Below are positions 23,890 through 35,254 of a stretch of 64,000 nt of DNA, piece by piece. Below the pieces are notes generated by a model. The model did not search any database and had not been told where the DNA came from. It saw only the letters and a program-made list of their open reading frames with translations. Source of the stretch: Gambelia wislizenii (Eukaryota > Chordata > Lepidosauria > Squamata > Crotaphytidae); contig JAUMIR010000002.1 of the NCBI GenBank assembly GCA_030847615.1, forward strand, positions 289,520,028-289,584,027, written 5' to 3'. The first letter of the stretch is position 1. Every line of letters starts with the position of its first letter. Both the position numbers and the translations under genes were made by a program.

Positions 23890-24490
23890 GGACAAGTTTA
23901 CATAGGGACTGCTAAACGCTGTGTGCAAACATGAATTAAGGAACATGAGAGACACTGCAGACTGGGCCAGACAGAAAAATCAGCAGTAGCAGAACATGTT
24001 ATAACCCAAGCTGGACACAAAATATTATTTAAAAACACAGAAATTCTGGACCAGGCCAACAACTATCATGTCAGAATGCACAGAGAAGCTATTGAAATCC
24101 ACAAACACCTGGGCAACTTCAACAGGAAAGAAGAAACCCTAAAAGTAAACAAAATCTGGCTTCCAGTTTTGAAAAACAATAGAATCAAAACTCAACACTT
24201 ACAAAGGAATTCCACCCAAGGACAAGGGGATTTCCAGCAGATAATGGCCCATCAACCAACCATTATCCAAACAGACACTAATCCTCCTTGCATTTCTGCA
24301 CCCAGAAACTAACCATTCAAATACACAAATTTACATATACTCCCCAACAGAGGATCACAATATATAAACTCCACATACACTCCTACCCAACCATTCTCTG
24401 AAGAAGCCAGCCACAGATGCAGGCGAAACATCAGAAGTAAACTCTTCCAGAACACGGCCTCACAGTCTGGAAAAAACTCAAGGAAAATCT
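23890..24490 (+). mobile_element. Penelope-like element: GIY-YIG nuclease end and 3' repeat
   Basis: The + strand reading from about 23895 starts with a YIG motif (TACATAGGG). It continues with KEHERHCRLGQ, KSAVAEHVITQAGHK, NTEILDQANNYHVRM and HREAIEIHKH, the C-terminal GIY-YIG endonuclease of Penelope-like elements. One in-frame TGA breaks it near 23930. Downstream come TATATAAACTCC and the end sequence GCCAGCCACAGATGCAGG...CGGCCTCACAGTCTGG. The reverse-transcriptase part is absent (5' truncation). Another copy is at 38287-38775. Confidence 0.82.
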
Positions 24491-25580
24491 ACAGTGTTCA
24501 CCACCTTTTCAAGAAATTGTTAAACCAACAGAATGACTGGTGGCAAGAAATGAGATGCTGATGCAAACTCCCACCCTTTTCTTGTTGTTTTTTAAACTTG
24601 TCTTTTAACTGGCCCTGTTTGTTTTGTAATGTTTTATTGACAAATAGCCTTCCTTCTTTCAGTATCTCAAAAAGTAGCAGTTGATAGTTTCTGTTGCTGA
24701 GTTCCTCTTAGGTGTCAGTGTGATCTGAAATGAGTCTGTGACCTCAACATCCAAATGTTGAGCAAGTCCCTGGAAGGACAAGGTAAGGAAGCAAAAGAAA
24801 AAAAAATGACTTCCTGCTGATTTGGAGGCTTCTTGGCCCCTTCCAAAAGATGTACTGTATAGATTAGGTTCTGAACCCTCTGATGACATATACATTTTCT
24901 GTAATACAGCACTGACATTGCAGCATGATGTTTTTACTCCATCTCTTTAGAAATTGTAAATGTCATCTGGTAAAGATGAGCAACATGGGTCTAAATTTAT
25001 ATTTAATAATGGAGTCCTACTGTGTTTATATCCTGATGGTGTCCATTGGCCGTAATGTGATACACAAAGCCTGAAGTACTGAAATAGAAAAATGGAAGAC
25101 TATACAGGGAAATGTCAAAGCCTGTGCACAACTAAATCTGGAAGATGGGATAACTGCTCCCTTCCGTGTTACCCATTAAAATAACTGTCAATCCTGACTG
25201 AGATCCAAAGATGCTCTATTTTTGTACAGCTGGATACATTATTTGAACCAATATCCTCTTACTGAAGGAGGAAATGAGCTTTAGATAATTTGTTAATATG
25301 ACAGAAAAAAATGCGTTTTGGACTGAAGCTAGATGTGGAGAATGGGTGTGGGGAATGGGCTGCTCCTACTGACAAATATCTGTAAAAGAAAATATGTAAT
25401 ATAACACCATTGTACTCTGAATTCTATCCTCACTCCCCAAGCTAATGGTAGAGAGGAGGCAAGGGAAAGTGGGTAGTACCAAGGGAGAGTGCAGAAGGAG
25501 AGGCTGGAATTCTGACTTTGGTTTAGAGATGTGATGGCCTGCATGATAATATAATACACCAAATATGATAATTTAATGCC
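24491..25580. other. Unassigned non-coding sequence
   Basis: Nothing recognised. The opposed frames at 24659-24918 lack domains. Confidence 0.4.
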
Positions 25581-25583
25581 AGA

Positions 25584-26195
25584 CCTGGGGCCCATCTAAA
25601 TGGTGAAAATACCCTTCATGGAATTTACTGGGAATCCTACCTGTCTAAAAAGGATCCAGTACCAATCCACACTATTCAAAAGGAGAAGGGCCCAAAACGG
25701 CAAAAACAACGGGGTAAAAGCCTTCGTAGATTTTCCCATACTTTTTCAAAAACTGTGCGGGGGGTCCACATTCCTGCTCATTTGGACTATTGAACAATAA
25801 AAAAAATTGAAGGGAAGCACAAAGCTGATTGGCCGGGTGAGAGTTGGGGTGGGGCTTGCTAGGAAGGCAAGCACCTGCTGCTGCCATGTTGGATTTTCAC
25901 CTTAGTGATCGCTCACTAAGGTGATAAAACAGGATGAATAGTTTCTGTTTTGCTGTCCTATAAAATTGGAAAATCGCACTATCACACCTGGGATGACCTT
26001 TTTAAAAAAAAAAAAAAACCGGCAGCGGAGAAGAACTAATGCAAGTAAATCACTCGTGGCTGCCATCAGGAATGTGAGGCCTATGGAGGCTTCCAAGGCC
26101 AGAAAAACTATTTAGACATGGTCGCTGCTGCTGCAAGATGCCAATACGACGAGGTACTTTAGATTCCCCCCCCCCTCGTGTAGATGGGCCCCTGG
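25584..26195 (+). mobile_element. 600-bp inverted-repeat MITE, copy A
   Basis: The left end CTGGGGCCCATCTAAATGG and right end CGTGTAGATGGGCCCCTGG are inverted copies. The interior order is shared by all copies: GTGAAAATACCC, GGAATCCTACCTGTC, GGGATCC-like, AAAGCCTTCG...TTTTCCC, CATTCCTGCTCATTTGG, AAAGCTGATTGGC, GGGGTGGGGCTTGCT, GCCATGTTGG, CCTTAG...CTAAGG, AAAAAA, and TAAATCACTCGTGGCTGCCATC. No transposase. Copies B-D and F are at 29043, 30275, 33833 and 52077, all in this orientation. Confidence 0.85.
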
Positions 26196-26254
26196 TAACA
26201 TAACACATTTTATATTCCTAAAGTAAAAAAGTGACTTTCAGACTGTAAAGGGAG

Positions 26255-26586
26255 TCCTGTTTAAGTATTTGAAGGGGTGTCTCATTGAGAATGGAGCAGG
26301 CTTGTTTTCTGCTGCTCCAGAGACTAGAACACGGAGCAATGGATGCAAGCTCCAGGAACAGAGATTCCACCTCAACATTAGGAGGAACTTTTTGACAGTA
26401 AGAGCTGTTCAGCAGTGAAACACACTCCCTCGGAGCATGGTGGGGTCTCCTTCCTTGGTGGTCTTTAAACAGAGGCTGGATGGCCATCTGTCAGGGATGC
26501 TTTGATTGTGTATTCCTGCATGGCAGGGGGTTGGACTGGACGGCCCTCGTGGTCTCTTCCAACTCTGCAATTCTATGATTCTATGA
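26255..26586 (+). mobile_element. CR1 LINE 3' end
   Basis: Encodes the decayed end of CR1 ORF2 and has the hallmark GGTTGGACTGGACGGCCC, CTCTTCCAACTCTG, with an ATTCTATGATTCTATGAT tail. 5'-truncated. Confidence 0.92.
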
Positions 26587-26711
26587 TATTGCATTTCTTC
26601 AATTTTTCTGAAAATTTCTGGGTTTTCCCCCTCAAACAAACAGCAAAAATGATCCTCCCCCACCATTGCTTCTACATTTCCAGCAATTTTACATCTCTGC
26701 TTTGGTTGCAG

Positions 26712-26908
26712 ACAATATAGCAATAGCATTTATATTTCTGTACCGCTCATCAATGCAAAACACTGCCTAAGCGGTTTACAATGTGTTTAGCTAACTCATT
26801 TTACCGACCTACAGAAGGATGGAAGGCTGAATGAACCTTGGAGCCCTGTAGGATCAAATTCACAACATTGTGACTGCAGTACCAGCTTTTAAGCACTGCG
26901 CCACCAAG
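26712..26908 (-). mobile_element. tRNA-derived SINE with LINE-like tail
   Basis: On the minus strand it starts CCTTGGTGGCGCAGTGCTT (A-box-like), has GAATTTGATCC (B-box-like), and ends GTAAACCGCTTAGG...GCGGTACAGAAATATAAAT, the design of MIR-like SINEs with an L2-type tail. Confidence 0.7.
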
Positions 26909-26989
26909 GGCATGTACAAATGTTCTTGCTAAGTCTTTGGTTTATGAACTTGTACCAGTTGGTCAAGAATTGATACTAGTTTTAGAACA

Positions 26990-27220
26990 ATTGATAGTGT
27001 ATAGTGGTTTGAGTGCTGGGCTATGACTCTGGAGACCAGGGTTTGAATCCCCATTCAACCATAGAAACCCACTGGGAGACCTTGAGCAAGTCACACTCTC
27101 TCAGCCTCAGAGGAAGGTAAATGCAAACTCTCTCTGAACAAATCTTGTTGAGAAAACCCCATGATAGTTTCACTTAGGGTCAACCTAATGATTTGAAGAC
27201 ACACAACAACAACAACAAAG
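26990..27220 (+). mobile_element. Sauria SINE
   Basis: TATAGTGGTTTGAGTGCTGG (A box) and CCAGGGTTTGAATCCCC (B box), then CACTGGGAGACCTTGAGC, TCAGCCTCAGAGGAAGG, AGAAAACCCCATGATAG, and a Bov-B-like end GATTTGAAGACACACAAC with (CAA)n. Squamate-specific SINE, moved by Bov-B. Confidence 0.92.
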
Positions 27221-27229
27221 AATCTTCTT

Positions 27230-27595
27230 TTACATATTTATTTGCACAGTCTTATAAGCGATACAAGGACTCCCTGAAACAACATCTCAGGCTGGGCCAA
27301 ATTGATCACCAACAATGGTCCGCCCTGGCCTCACATCAGGAGGCATGGAGACACACTATCCACAATGCTGCAGCTTTATTTGAGAACTCACGCCGAACAA
27401 ATCTTGAAGAGAAACAACAACGCAGAAAGAATCGCAACCCGGAAACATCACCCAAGGAGACCCTCTGCTGTGCTTTCTACAACCAGACTTGTTTATCTCA
27501 GATTGGCCTTTTCAGTCATCAGCGTGTTTGCAGAAAACGCGGGATGAGTCCTTCCTGAATCTTCGTTTGCGAAGAAAAGCCAGAGCTTATAAACT
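27230..27595 (+). mobile_element. LINE reverse-transcriptase C-terminal fragment (second copy)
   Basis: Encodes YKDSLKQHLRLGQIDHQQW, HTIHNAAALFENS and the terminal Cys/His pattern CAFYNQTCLSQIGLFSHQ...C, nearly the same as the minus-strand fragment at 2956-3425. It differs in a few residues and has one finger Cys replaced by Tyr context. Ends AATCTTCGTTTGCGAAG. Confidence 0.82.
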
Positions 27596-27664
27596 GCTTA
27601 CATTACAGATTTCAAAGCAGTGTACAACGCTCATAAAATATACTATAAGACAATACATAAAAAA

Positions 27665-27790
27665 ATAGACATAGCTGTGATAGTCTGAAATATCAGTATG
27701 CGAAGGGAAGTTGTAGCGCTTTTGAGACTGAGAGAAAGTTTATTCTACAAGACAAGATCCCTTTGTATAAAATAGATAATGCAGTATCTA
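27665..27790. mobile_element. Decayed relative of the palindromic 7.1-kb insertion
   Basis: GACATAGCTGTGATAGTCTG, AAGGGAAGTTGTAGCGC, GAGACTGAGAGAAAG and CAAGATCCC repeat the order of 7015-7190 in shortened form. Confidence 0.6.
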
Positions 27791-28146
27791 CATTATCCAT
27801 GAGAATAAAATGTACAGCAATCTGAGCTGTACTGGGAAGTCTTGCAAAAACAGCTATATCTTCAACCTGTCTATCAAAATAAGAGTTTTTGGACCATGTT
27901 TAGTACTGGAGGAAGAGTATTCCACATTGTGGGTGCCACCATGCTAAATGTCTGACTTCAAATGGCTGCAAGGCAGACCTCAGGAGCTTGTGACAATGGC
28001 AACACTAGATAGGGCTCTCCAGACGATGTCAAGGTCCAAAGGAGTCCATAAGGGGAAAGATGGTCACTCAAGAAGTGAACCCATTGGCAAGGTTGGGAAC
28101 TTTTGTATCTCCTAAAGGTGCAAGTCATATTTATGGTAGTATGGCC

Positions 28147-28484
28147 TACAAATTGCCTTCCATATCCATGGGAGATATGTTCCTGGACTTACCACAGATA
28201 TGCAAGACCATGTATAATAGCAAGCTGCCATAGAATATCATAGAATTTCTGGATGACCTAGAAAATGCCTAGAGAGGATGCCTCTCTAGGAATCTGGTAT
28301 GACTCTATGGTCAACATCCCCCAGACGATGACCATAGAGTCGTGCTGGAGGACCTCCCAATGTCTAGAGATACCACCCTCCAGCACGACTGTATGGCCCT
28401 CCAGATGCCTAGCAAACTGTCCCCCCCCCCACTGTAACTGAAACTGCAGGTACTGATCCCACGTAAACAGGGGGTGACCTGTAC
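28147..28484. mobile_element. Tigger/pogo-like MITE
   Basis: TA-flanked; begins CAAATTGCCTTCCATATCC and ends GGGGGTGACCTG before TA. Inner inverted pieces ATAGAGTCGTGCTGGAGG and CCTCCAGCACGACTGTATG form a strong stem. Confidence 0.6.
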
Positions 28485-28507
28485 TTATAAAAAGAGCACT
28501 CACCAAA

Positions 28508-28740
28508 GGCCTTTTTACACTGCACAATTTTAGCACTATGTTTTCACTTGAACTGCCATGGCAACATCCTATGGAATTCCAGGATTTGTAGTTTCAGGAG
28601 GGTTATTTAGAATTCCATGCCAGAGAGCTCAAGTGCTTCACCAGACTATAAATCCTAGGATTCCACAGGATGCAACCATGGCAGTTAAAGTGGGATCATA
28701 GCATTATGATCATGTAGTGTTAAAAGTACTGTACCCCTAA
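28508..28740. mobile_element. Palindromic MITE (ACACTGCACAATT type)
   Basis: Left TTTTTACACTGCACAATTTTAGC...ACTGCCATGGCAACATCC pairs with right GGATGCAACCATGGCAGTTAAAGTGGG...TCATGTAGTGTTAAAAG. About 230 bp, no coding capacity. Relatives at 2045, 40770 and 52876. Confidence 0.75.
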
Positions 28741-29042
28741 TAGCTTGTACTGTAGTAAGACAGAACTGCAGGCTTACACTGAAAATAGTATTGTCGGTTT
28801 TAAAAATAGGATTCTTCTTTCCTTGGTATGTGTGTGAGGGGGGACTTTTGCTTTTGGTTTCAGACTGTTAGCATACCACAGTCAACTTAAATGTGTATAT
28901 TCAGGCAATGTTTCCATAAAGCATCTTTGAAAATTCCCCTGTGAACTTGGAGTGATCTTGTTTCCTTTTACTCATATTTTCAATGCTTTGCTTGTGCAGT
29001 CTGCCTATTGGAATTTGTTTGTGAGGGAAGTCGGGGGGGAGG

Positions 29043-29656
29043 TTGTCTAGATGGTGAAAATATTCCTAATATAATTCACAGAGCATACCTTTTGTCCCAA
29101 TGGGATCCCATGGTGATTCACCTTATTCAGAAAGAGGAGGGCCAAAAACTTTGTGTAGGGTTTGGGGGGCGGGAGCCTTCATGGCTTTTCCCAAGGTTTT
29201 TAAATAATACATGGAAATGCACATTCCTGCTCATCTGGGCAACCAATTTGCATCGCAGCACATTCTCAGAGAGGGCAGAAGTGGAAAGCTGATTGGTTGG
29301 ATATGTAGGGGTGGGGCAGGCTTGCTGGCAATGAAGTGGCCAGAAGTGTAATTTTTTTGCTGCGCTGAGACAACCAAACAGCTTTTTTAAGCAGAAGGTT
29401 GCATTTGCACACCTTTGATTTATGGTTTTTTTAAAAAATACTGTGCAGTGGTGACAACTTGTGGAGAATAATAGCATGAGTAATTCACTCTCGGCCACCA
29501 TCCTGATTGGCAGGCATGGCTGTGTGTATACTTCAAACACAGATAGCTTTGCATACCAGTGATTTTGCCAAAGGATCATGGAGACAAATGAACGCTGCTG
29601 CAAATTTGCATTGATATGCAGCAATCCACATTGTATCTTCTCCTCTAGACAAGCCC
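29043..29656 (+). mobile_element. 600-bp inverted-repeat MITE, copy B
   Basis: Left TTGTCTAGATGGTGAAAAT, right CTCCTCTAGACAAGCCC. Shares CATTCCTGCTCATCTGGG, AAAGCTGATTGGTTGG and GGGGTGGGGC in order with copy A, but is more diverged in its first half. Confidence 0.78.
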
Positions 29657-30274
29657 AGAGAGTTGCTCTTTTTCTTCATCAGATGAAAAGCTTTTATTGA
29701 GGGAAAGAAGGACATCTGGCAATGCTTCAATCAAGCAGTCCGTTCTCTAGAGTGGTAATATTTTGGAGTGTTCAGGTACCATCACCTCCTGAAAGGGCTG
29801 GCTTTCTTGTTTTTCAGCTCATATATTGTTTGGTCAGCTGTCTTCCCAGCAACACCAAAGCTCTTTCGACAAGGTTTCTGAGCAAGAGATATGCCCTGAT
29901 GAAGTAGAACAAAGAGGTTTGATCTGGTGGCAGAAAAAGACAATCAATTGTTGTAGGGCTTAGTCTTGAGGGACTTGGTTGCTTCTACTTTGAACCAGCT
30001 GGGGCTTCTGTAATCTCTTCATCCCCATACCTCCCTTTGGTCAATACACTGTTGTGTTAATGGCTAGACAGAATAAAATGTGCAATGACCAGAAAATTAT
30101 CCATGAGGTGTGTTTGGTCTCAAGCTTTGTCTCTCCTTGGTGACTCTCATTCCTGTTTCTTGCTGGATTGGTTTAATCTATATTGCTTGGTTCTGTGTGT
30201 GGACATGCCTGCTACTGAATTCTTGCCCCAGTATTCTGTATCCAACTGTAAGAGGGCAAGACAAAGCTACTTCT

Positions 30275-30878
30275 GGACCCGTCTAAATGGTGAAAATACC
30301 CCTCATGGAATTTGCTGGGAATCCTACTTGTCTGAACAGGATCCAGTGCCAATCGACACTATTCAGAAGGAGGAGGGCCCAAAATGGCAAAAACAACAGG
30401 GTAAAAGCCTTTGAAGATTTCCCCGTACTTTTTCACAAACCGCGAGGCAAGTGTGCATTTTTGTTCATTTGGACTATAGAACAATAAAAAACTTGAAGGG
30501 AAGCACAAAACTGATTGGCTGGGTGAGAGCAGGGTCAGGGCTTGCTAGGAGGGCAAGCGCCCTCTGCTGCCATGTTGGATTTTCGCCTTAGCAATCCCTC
30601 ACTAAGGCAATAAAAAGGATCAATATTTTCTGTTTTGCTTTCATATAAAATTGGAGAATCGCTCTATTGCACCAGTGCACCTTGGGATTACTTTAAAAAA
30701 AACAGCGGCAGTGAAGAACTAATGCAAGTAAATCACTCACAGCCACCATCAGGAATGGGAGGCTTATGGGGGCTTCTGAGGACAGAAAGACCGTTTTAGA
30801 CATGGTCGCTGCTACTGCAAGATGCCAACACTATGAGGTATTTTAGATTTTTCCCCCTCATGTAGATCGGCCGTCTGT
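30275..30878 (+). mobile_element. 600-bp inverted-repeat MITE, copy C
   Basis: Left GGACCCGTCTAAATGGTG, right CCCCTCATGTAGATCGGCC. Closest to copy A along the whole length; ACTGATTGGCTGGG and GCCATGTTGGATTTTCGCC are kept. Confidence 0.85.
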
Positions 30879-31324
30879 CTCCAGTGATGGTGTTTGTACC
30901 GAGCTTGATGAGACGATCTGCAGTCACCAACCTTGGGGCTGTAGTGGGCACAGGCAGAGGTTAGCTGGTTTAATTCTCACTGTTTCTACAGATACACTTC
31001 TATGCAACTGCATGTAGACATATTTTTTACTTTGCAGTGAGTTTTTCATGAGACTGCCCATCCCTCTGAGTCATAATGTGTTATCACTTGTTTAGGTTCA
31101 TAGGACAACTGCTCACATAGAGAAAGGAGCTAATCAGAAGCAGAGCTGGTGCAATTTTGCAGGACTTTGTCAACTAGTCCTACAGTTACGCACCAGTAAG
31201 CAGCTACAGTACATAATGGATAGGGAGGATATGGTTTGCTTACTAATGTGTTGATTGTATTGGGTTAGAGCTAGACTAACTTAAATCCCATTGATTTCAG
31301 AGTCTGCTCTAAGTTTGGATGCTG

Positions 31325-31501
31325 CCTCAGCCATGGCAATCTATTGGGTGACCTTGGGCAAGTCACGCTTTCTCAGCCTCAGAGGAAGGCAAAGGCCAAC
31401 CCCCGCTGAATAAATCTTGCAAAGAAAACCCCATGACCTTAGGGTTTCCATAAGCTGGAAATGACTTGAAGGCACACAACAACAACAACAACAACAACAA
31501 C
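31325..31501 (+). mobile_element. Sauria SINE, 5'-truncated
   Basis: Starts inside the body (CAGCCATGGCAATC), then GTGACCTTGGGCAAGTCAC, TCAGCCTCAGAGGAAGG, AAAGAAAACCCCATGACC, ATGACTTGAAGGCACAC and (CAA)n. The promoter part is missing. Confidence 0.9.
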
Positions 31502-31589
31502 TCGTCCCATGCTTCTGTTTAAAGAGAAGGAAGGTGGAAGGTGGCTTCTGTTTTTAGAAAAGAAATGGAGAGAGAAGAAAGAAGCAAAT

Positions 31590-32420
31590 AGCACCATGTT
31601 TCATATGTAAACTCTTATGAAGCAAATGTTGTTGAGCTCTACTTTGCATTTTTAAATAACATACTTTCAAGTTAAGGAATTTCCATAATTATTCCATTAT
31701 ATTATTAATTTGGCCTTAGAAAATTCATGGCTGTGGGCACTGAGAAAGGAAGATAAATAACCAAAATATGTCATGAAAAGTTTTAAACATGAATTTTCTT
31801 TTGAAGAATTTCAGCAAATTGTTTAAAATAGTAAAGCAAAACACATTTTGCTTTGTTCAGCTTTCCCTCCTCATCAGTGCTACCCAGTCCTATTTTTAAA
31901 AATTAGTTCAGACACCTCTCCTGGCAGGCAGGCATGAAATGCAAAAAAGGATAAATGGGACATACAGAGAAAGGTGGAATTTACACATAATAAGCCTCCA
32001 TCCGCCAACCTGGGAGGCTTTGTCAGGCTAAGAGAAATGAGTCAATTATTTTGAATCTTTTAAGCCAGTAGGAGTTGGTGCTACAACAGTAACACAGTAA
32101 ATGATGATTTTTCAGCTCATGTTTGTCACAGCAAATGCTTAAAAAAAATTAAACATTGGGAATGCTTAAACAACTAAGTCTTGTTTGTGGCATGTTACCA
32201 GGCAACTAGGAAGAGGCTTGGCTGATCTTCTTGAAAGGGGAACAAAAGAAAAAAGGTGGCTTGAATGAGAAATATTCAAATGCATTTCACTTTCAAACTG
32301 AGCAGTATAGCAAGCTGCATTCAGGGATGTCTTGTTTGAAGTGTGATCACGCCATCAGTTAGCAGACATATTCCTCGGCATTATTTTATTCATTTAGCTA
32401 ATCAGTTATAAATCTGCATA
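31590..32420. promoter_or_regulatory. Candidate conserved non-coding block with RFX-type X-box
   Basis: About 800 bp without repeat hallmarks or open frames. At 32194-32206, GTTACC-A-GGCAAC is a full palindromic match to the RFX X-box form GTNRCC(N0-3)RGYAAC. TAATTA-like cores and an ATTATTAATTTGG string lie nearby. Enhancer role is inferred only. Confidence 0.35.
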
Positions 32421-32589
32421 TATCATTGAAGTGTAGATCCCAACCTCCCATAATCATAGAAAAAGTTGCCTGGGCTAAAGATAGATCGATAGATAGATGA
32501 CAATAGGGTTGATTTTTATGAAACTCTTCCTGTTTGTTAAAAGCTATAAGGGTGTGCTGTTGGGTTGATGTTCCATCTATCTCATATGA

Positions 32590-32820
32590 AAAGTTTGGGT
32601 ATGTTTCCTTTCCCAGTGTGCTGATTGGCTGCTTAGGAAACATACTCAACCAATCCCCTCCCTCCTCTCATTCCCTCAGCCAGTCACCACCCACATGCAA
32701 ATTCCCTCTCCATCTTACAATCCACTCCTACCACTCAATCTGCATCTACACCCCCAGCTTCACAAGGACCCCTCCCTCCCCCCTCTCACTCCCTCAGTCA
32801 CTCACCACCCACATGTAAAA
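32590..32820 (+). repeat. Dispersed repeat shared with 55.1 kb
   Basis: GTATGTTTCCTTTCCCAG, GTGCTGATTGGCTGC, CAGTCACCACCCACATGC, CAATCTGCATCTACACCC and CTTCACAAGGACCCC match 55085-55235 in order. Class unknown; this copy lacks the GCTGCC-rich tandem part. Confidence 0.7.
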
Positions 32821-33653
32821 CAATGCAATATTTTTTCCTAAAATTATAGTGTGTACCTGAACCATGTAAACCTTGCAAATCTACTATAACGGTATATTAT
32901 ATGCTGGGTACAGCTAATATTAAATGGCTTGCCTGGTTAGTTCTGGGGCCCAGAACCCATTGATACCCTCTGCCTGGGATAAAGAAGTCCCTACCTGGGT
33001 AGCACCTTGCCAGCTGGCTGGCAAGGCTGGAGGAGCTACTCTCTTAGGCAACTGCAAGCCTGGCAAAACAATAAGGTGGGGCAGTGGGAAGGAGTTTCTG
33101 TGTGTCCTCCAGCACATCCAACAGCCTCTGCCATAGAGAGTTTTGAAAGCTAGGATCTGGTGCTAACCACCTGCCCAGTGAAGTCCAGAAGACCTGGAAA
33201 CCTCAGCGGCTGTTACCAGGCTGAAATATTTATCCAGTTACCCTAATTATGCCCACCACTATTTACTATTTTTACTTTGTGCCTCTGTAGTATATCACTT
33301 CCTCCTTAGTTGATGGCCTCTCTTTTTACTGTGAGCTTTGATGTTCATGTTGAGCTCCCCCCACCTTCTCAGTTTGTATGGACTGTATTCTCCTGTCTAC
33401 ACTTCTTCCAAATCCTTTCATTTCCCACCAGCTGGTGTTTCTGATCTTTAGCATGCTAAAGCATTGCCCAGCCTAAAAAACTCTCTCAGTCTCCAAAGTC
33501 TCCTGTCCAAATACTGTCCACTTCTGCTAGCCTGCCTCTCCTTCTTCTCCTTTGCCATTGTTCCTGTATCACAGTGACCATTGGGTCATTCTCTCCTTTC
33601 TTCTTTCCCCTAACATGGGTCCTGTGGAACAAGAAAATGGAAACTGAAACATG

Positions 33654-33680
33654 TGTGCGCACACACACACACACACACAT
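33654..33680. repeat. (CA)n microsatellite
   Basis: Uninterrupted CA run after GTGTGCG. Confidence 0.9.
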
Positions 33681-33832
33681 GTTTGGGGCATCATGGTATT
33701 GTCTGCTATTTTTCTCTCAAACCAGGTCCAATTCTGGCAGGCTGTTAGATTTGGGATGCTACCAACATTCCAGTGCCAGCCTCTGTGGTCTGATCCACTG
33801 TTAGTACTAATCCATCCTGGAGTATACATGGA

Positions 33833-34421
33833 GACTGTCTAAACGGTGAAAATACTACTCATGGAATGCGAGGAGAATCCTACCTGTCATAATGGGATCC
33901 TGCATCATATCACTGTATTTGGAAGGAGAGGGGACAAAACATCAAAAAGAGGGGAAAGCCTTCACGGCTTTTCCCGTAGTTTGAAAGAAACAGCGAGGGG
34001 TGTGTGCATTCCTGCTCATTGGGACAAGCAATTCACTTTGAATCACTTTCCCATAGGAGAGAAAGCACAAAGCTGATTGGCCAGATGAGAGTGGGGTGGG
34101 GCTTGCTAACAGAGCAAGCGCCCAACGTCACCATGTTGATTTTTTGCCTTAGCGAGTGAGTGCTAAGGTGAGAAAACAGGGTGTTGTTTCTTTACCTTTT
34201 TGTTGCAAATGCAAAATATCATTCCGGTGCACAGTGCAAATAGTTTTTTAAAAAAAAAAATGGCAGCAGCAGAAACACAAGTAATTCACTCATGGTCACC
34301 ATGGGCATATAAAGCTTTCAGGGGCAAAACCCCACAAAACCATTAGGACAAGTTGCAGCTGGTGCAAAATGCCATTACTTCAGGGCACTCCGTTTTTGGG
34401 GGGCTTGTATAGACAAACCCA
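33833..34421 (+). mobile_element. 600-bp inverted-repeat MITE, copy D
   Basis: Left GACTGTCTAAACGGTG, right GGGGGCTTGTATAGACAAAC. Keeps ATCCTACCTGTCATAATGGG, AAAGCTGATTGGCC, GAGTGGGGTGGGGCTTGC and the CCTTAG/CTAAGG pair. Confidence 0.83.
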
Positions 34422-34483
34422 TAGTTAAGCAGACACCTGGTAATAAGTTGGCTGCATAGCTACCAGCTTGATTGCTTGCTTGC

Positions 34484-34537
34484 TTGAATGCTTTCCTGTC
34501 TGTCTGACTGGGTCTGTCTATCTGTCTGTCTATCATC
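34484..34537. repeat. TCTG/TCTA tetranucleotide repeat
   Basis: Imperfect tetranucleotide run (TGTCTGTC, TATCTGTC, TATCATC). Confidence 0.75.
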
Positions 34538-35039
34538 TATTTATGGTTATCTGCCCACATGTCACTGTGCTGACACAGTGCCATTGCCGGCTTCACTTGA
34601 AAAGAGAATGGGTCCACAATACCTGTTTCTAACTCTTTCTGTACTACAAAGATTGTGCCTGAATGCTGTCACCAGCTTTAATGAGAGAACCTTTTGCCAA
34701 TGCTGTCTGCTTGAAGAAGATATTGGTCATTGTGATGCCAACTGAGTGGAAAGAGAGCGGCCATTATGATGCCCCACTGATGCTGTTTAGGGACTTTATC
34801 ATACTAGCCTCCTTTCTCGCAGCAATCACATTATAGTAAGCAAATGGAAACATACTGGTATTGAAGCCAAACCTATCACACCTCCTCTTCACTCATGCGA
34901 GTGTGCTGTGATTGCTGTGATTGTGTAATTATGGTGGAATGATTTTTAAAATTATTTTATCATTTCCCCATAAGTATGCAAGCACAGCAAAAAAAAAAAA
35001 AAGGCACAGAGAAAAAGCCATTTTTACCAGCTTGGAATA

Positions 35040-35060
35040 GAGGCGGGGGGGGGGGAGAGG
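35040..35060. repeat. G-rich run
   Basis: GGGGGGGGGGAGAGGGAGAGG; its length may be unreliable in the assembly. Confidence 0.7.
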
Positions 35061-35254
35061 GAGAGGAAGTCACATGCTCCCCTCTTGCTGTGTGACTTCC
35101 TTCATATTGCTACTGCTACAGAAGTATCTTATCATACAGAGGGGAATGCTGCCAAAGCAGCAATATTGGGAGCTATTGACAGGTTTTCCTCATCAATGAT
35201 AAGACGTACTACAGAAGCAGATGAACAGCAAGACAGCAATGAGATAGAGACAAC

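Noticed and set aside
26990..27080. tRNA gene
   Set aside because: The A/B-box-like sequence belongs to a Sauria SINE with Bov-B tail; no cloverleaf is kept. The same holds at 44557 and 26712.
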